DNA from: an uncultured Bacilli bacterium
Lineage (GTDB): Bacteria; Bacillota_I; Bacilli_A; RF39; UBA660
Direction: 5' to 3'
DNA: 6,635 bases
Assembly (NCBI GenBank): GCA_944373065.1
Contig: CALWAJ010000064.1
Location: 1 to 6,635 of the forward strand
Positions 5,567 through 6,635 of this stretch are shown one piece after another. A model generated the notes under the pieces. It was not told the DNA's origin, did no database searches, and worked only from the letters and a program-made list of their open reading frames with translations. The number at the start of each line of letters is the position of its first letter. Position 1 is the first letter of the stretch. The translations under genes and the position numbers were made by a program.

Positions 5567-6481
5567 ATGTTATTACAGTTTTATTTAGAACAATTAGATT
5601 ATAAGAATATGCCATTATTTCTTAGGAAGTATTTTGAATGTCCATCTTTAGTTAGATTAATGAGAATTGGTTATTTTTGTGGAATGGATTTTGCTTCTAA
5701 AAGTGTTTATGATTTTAGTGAATATATTAGTAGATTTGCTCATTCCCTTACAACTTCTTTACTAACTTATAAAGTAACTAAAGATAAGACTATGACCGTT
5801 GTATCTTTATTTCATGATGTTGCAACTCCTTGTTTTTCACATGTTATAGATTATATGAATGAAGATTATGAAAAACAAGAAAGTACAGAAGAACTTACGG
5901 AAGATATCATAAAAAATGATATGTATTTACTTAAATGCTTAAAAGAAGATAATATAGATGTAGATGATATTATCAATTTTAAAAAATTTAGTATTGTTGA
6001 TAATGATAGACCAAAGTGTTGTGCTGATAGGTTAGATGGCGTTATTTTAACTGGAATAGGTTGGACTAAAAATATTATTAAAGATGATATTAAAAAAATT
6101 ATTAATGATGTTAGAGTATTTAAAAATGAAGATAATGAAGATGAGATTGGTTTTAATAATAGAGATGTTGTTTCTAAATTAATTGATGTTAGTAAAAGTA
6201 TAGATTTGTATTGCCATACTAACGAGGATTATTATATGATGCAGTTACTTGCTAATATAGTAAAATTATCTATTGATAGAGGTTATGTTACTTATGATGA
6301 CTTGTATAGACTTAATGAAATAGAGTTGTTTAATAGACTAAAGAATAATAACGATAAAGAATTATTAGATAAAATTTATCTTTTTGAAAATATAAATATA
6401 GATTCTATTCCTAATATAGAGATTCCTAATGTTAAGGTTAGAGTTTTAAAACCATTAGTCAATGGTAAAAGATATGATTAG
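5567..6481 (+). CDS. HD-superfamily phosphohydrolase (dGTPase/SAMHD1-like)
   Basis: This is a 304-residue soluble protein with the metal-binding H...HD...D set of the HD superfamily. His59 lies in R-F-A-H-S-L, matching the R-x-E-H-S-L entry of the dGTPase/SAMHD1-like branch. His83-Asp84 lie in L-F-H-D-V, followed by T-P-C-F-S-H (His92), where relatives read G-H-x-P-F-S-H. The last ligand is Asp154 in A-D-R-L-D-G. The end, K-V-R-V-L-K-P-L-V (290-298), also resembles the R-x-x-x-P-L-V tail of that branch. Members usually hydrolyse nucleotides or other phosphate esters; the substrate here is unknown. AGGAGG (5554-5559), seven bases upstream, fixes the ATG at 5567, whereas the in-frame ATG at 5516 lies at the terminator. 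It is flanked by terminators and appears to be a single-gene unit. Confidence 0.85.
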   Translation: MLLQFYLEQLDYKNMPLFLRKYFECPSLVRLMRIGYFCGMDFASKSVYDFSEYISRFAHSLTTSLLTYKVTKDKTMTVVSLFHDVATPCFSHVIDYMNEDYEKQESTEELTEDIIKNDMYLLKCLKEDNIDVDDIINFKKFSIVDNDRPKCCADRLDGVILTGIGWTKNIIKDDIKKIINDVRVFKNEDNEDEIGFNNRDVVSKLIDVSKSIDLYCHTNEDYYMMQLLANIVKLSIDRGYVTYDDLYRLNEIELFNRLKNNNDKELLDKIYLFENINIDSIPNIEIPNVKVRVLKPLVNGKRYD

Positions 6482-6490
6482 ATATAAAAT

Positions 6491-6516
6491 GAGAATATAG
6501 TTTGGTTCTCTTTTTT
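6491..6516 (+). terminator. Intrinsic terminator after the HD-domain gene
   Basis: GAGAAT (6491-6496) pairs with GTTCTC (6505-6510), including one T-G wobble, around an eight-base loop. Six T residues follow (6511-6516). The stem is short and AT-rich, but the position nine bases after the stop codon and the T-run support it. Confidence 0.65.
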
Positions 6517-6577
6517 AATTAAATTGATGATAAGGTATGTATTAAAAGTTAAATATGGGGTTAATTTAAATTATGAA

Positions 6578-6596
6578 ATCCCGTTTGGATATCCCG
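6578..6596. repeat. ATCCCG direct repeat in the 3' spacer
   Basis: ATCCCG occurs at 6578-6583 and 6591-6596, 13 bases apart, in an otherwise AT-rich spacer. Between and across the copies lies the palindrome GGATATCC (6587-6594). GGGG (6557-6560) upstream can pair with the first CCC. No gene is visible in 6517-6635. This may be regulatory sequence for a gene beyond the window. Confidence 0.3.
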
Positions 6597-6614
6597 ATTT
6601 TATTAATTGATAAG

Positions 6615-6635
6615 CAACAAAGGTGAACTTTGTTG
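6615..6635. repeat. Terminal hairpin at the window edge
   Basis: CAACAAAG (6615-6622) and CTTTGTTG (6628-6635) are perfect eight-base inverted repeats around GTGAA. If T residues follow outside the window it is a plus-strand terminator. On the minus strand no T-run follows, so it is unlikely to terminate a gene coming from the right. It may be longer than what the window shows. Confidence 0.5.

Noticed and set aside
1..6635. CRISPR array, tRNA, rRNA or insertion sequence
   Set aside because: No regularly spaced repeats, cloverleaf pattern, rRNA-like stretch, transposase or terminal inverted repeats were seen on either strand.

Overview
The window is very AT-rich (roughly three quarters A+T by eye), and its proteins are loaded with Asn, Lys, Ile, Asp and Tyr. 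Genes are preceded by strong Shine-Dalgarno sequences of the AGGAGG or GGTGAT type, and short hairpins followed by T-runs act as terminators. This points to a low-GC Bacillota (Bacilli or Mollicutes-like, for example an uncultured gut lineage). All tryptophans are TGG and the reading frames close normally on TGA, TAA or TAG, so the reading frames give no reason to depart from the standard bacterial code. No rRNA, tRNA, CRISPR array or insertion sequence is visible.

Layout: bases 1-255 hold no convincing gene but contain two hairpins and a short open stretch that could be a gene remnant. A lone gene of unknown function follows (256-693). An extended -10 promoter near 716-724 then leads into a tight four-gene operon (763-4392): a P-loop nucleotide/nucleoside-kinase-like protein, a GT-B (GT4-type) glycosyltransferase, a 465-residue protein with transglutaminase-like features but no Cys at the expected nucleophile position, and a CYTH-like organic-phosphate-binding protein. 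Each downstream gene starts 14-17 bases before its predecessor ends, with its ribosome binding site inside the predecessor. A 16-bp perfect inverted repeat (4476-4508) closes the operon and probably also terminates the convergent gene at 4535-4975, which encodes a duplicated-HTH regulator.

The regulator is divergent from a small bacterial-PH-domain membrane protein (5077-5490). The spacer between them carries direct repeats 20 bases apart that could be an operator. A terminator follows the PH gene, then an HD-superfamily phosphohydrolase gene (5567-6481) with its own terminator. The last 119 bases hold repeats and a hairpin but no gene.

Working together (inference): the four-gene operon looks like a dedicated small-molecule or nucleotide-linked pathway. 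It has a kinase, a sugar transferase, a putative non-catalytic or atypical transglutaminase fold, and a triphosphate-binding CYTH fold with altered metal ligands. I do not recognise this combination as a named system. The neighbouring HD phosphohydrolase acts on the same broad substrate class (phosphorylated nucleotides) but sits in its own transcription unit, so a shared role is only a possibility.
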